Positions 19,875 to 20,186 of a stretch of 20,186 bases of DNA are shown here, one piece after another. The position numbers were made by a program, and so were the translations under genes. The stretch's first letter is position 1. The number at the start of each line of letters is the position of its first letter. This DNA is from an uncultured Oscillospiraceae bacterium (GTDB taxonomy: Bacteria; Bacillota; Clostridia; Oscillospirales; Oscillospiraceae), in NCBI GenBank assembly GCA_934631005.1, contig CAKTXA010000037.1, positions 1 through 20,186 on the forward strand, read 5' to 3'. The notes beneath the pieces were generated by a model, which saw only the letters and a list, made by a program, of their open reading frames with translations, did not search any database and was not told the DNA's origin.

Positions 19875-20186
19875 TCACCGGTTAAAATACCGGTACAGGA
19901 ACGTGATGATCTGTGCTCTGGTGCAGGGGGCGTCGGGGGCGAATTTTGTGGCGCTGATGCCCTTGGTGATACCCTCGGCGTAGGCCCAGGCGATGGCCTT
20001 TTCGTAGTACGAACCGGCCGGGACGTCCGCGAACGGGTGCATGCCGTCGAACTTCGCGTTCGCCAGACGGTACAGGAACGTGACGAACTGGCCGCGGGTG
20101 ACGGTGGCGTCGGGGGCGAAGATGCCCTTGCCCGCGCCGGTGGTCACGCCTTCGCCCATCGCCCAGTGGACAGCGTCATAGAAGTA
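19875..20186 (-). CDS. SLH-domain surface protein, C-terminal part (runs off the window)
   Basis: The frame is open to the right edge, so the true start lies outside; 103 residues are visible, ending in FLYRYFNR and a stop at 19875-19877. They hold two S-layer homology repeats: YFYDAVHWAMGEGVTTGAGKGIFAPDATVTRGQFVTFLYRLA and, after FADVPAGSYYEKAIAWAYAEG, the second ITKGI..FAPDAPCTRAQIITFLYR. SLH domains bind pyruvylated secondary cell-wall polymers and anchor proteins to the cell surface. C-terminal placement of the repeats means the functional domain precedes them. A strong terminator follows the stop. Confidence 0.92.
   Translation of the reverse strand, partial: YFYDAVHWAMGEGVTTGAGKGIFAPDATVTRGQFVTFLYRLANAKFDGMHPFADVPAGSYYEKAIAWAYAEGITKGISATKFAPDAPCTRAQIITFLYRYFNR

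Overview
The window looks like chromosomal DNA of a GC-rich member of the class Clostridia, most likely an Oscillospiraceae-type gut bacterium. This is inferred from Gram-positive style ribosome binding sites, lipoprotein signal peptides, SLH-domain surface protein, AzlCD, XRE/zinc-ribbon and YheO-type regulators, an RbsABC-type sugar operon, and dense palindromic intergenic repeats. No rRNA or species-diagnostic gene is present, so the assignment stays at class or family level.

Layout. 1-1690: the end of a mobile-element module, with the tail of an unknown gene overlapping a large serine recombinase. 1711-1795: a small inverted repeat. 1909-3541: an XRE/zinc-ribbon regulator, two terminators, then azlC-azlD (branched-chain amino acid export) from a near-consensus promoter. 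3592-4186: a RelE/ParE-like toxin with a ribbon-helix-helix antitoxin, opposite strand, sharing a bidirectional terminator with azlD. 4240-6085: a YheO/DauR-like regulator followed by a threonine-synthase-like PLP enzyme. 6167-6509: a DUF4177-like small protein. 6535-6900: gene-free repeat DNA.

6915-12823 (minus strand) is the main metabolic unit: sugar-binding lipoprotein, two-domain ABC ATPase, permease, a cytosolic beta-propeller (sialidase/glycosidase fold) protein, and a LacI-family regulator as last gene. Two 18-bp LacI-type operators with central CG lie just downstream of the promoter, so the terminal regulator probably controls its own operon. Directly upstream, same strand, is a tandem duplication of the L-rhamnose mutarotase fold (12964-13611). 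Together they suggest import and cytosolic processing of a sugar or sugar conjugate of unknown identity.

13936-16733 is housekeeping: tRNA-Val(CAC), the CCA-adding/poly(A) polymerase family enzyme, and divergently murC. 16773-17402 is a lipoprotein of unknown function. 17486-19356 is a Crp/Fnr-family regulator divergent from a small Cys-rich protein and a 4Fe-4S ferredoxin-like protein; the divergent promoters share one palindromic -10 element. 19367-19816 is a mosaic of REP-like palindromes in opposing orientations. The window ends inside an SLH-domain protein gene.

I do not see a CRISPR array, phage structural genes, secondary-metabolite genes or a recognisable defence island. The most promising unexplained material is the LacI/sugar operon with its tandem mutarotase-fold neighbour, the shared-(-10) bidirectional promoter, and the repeat families.
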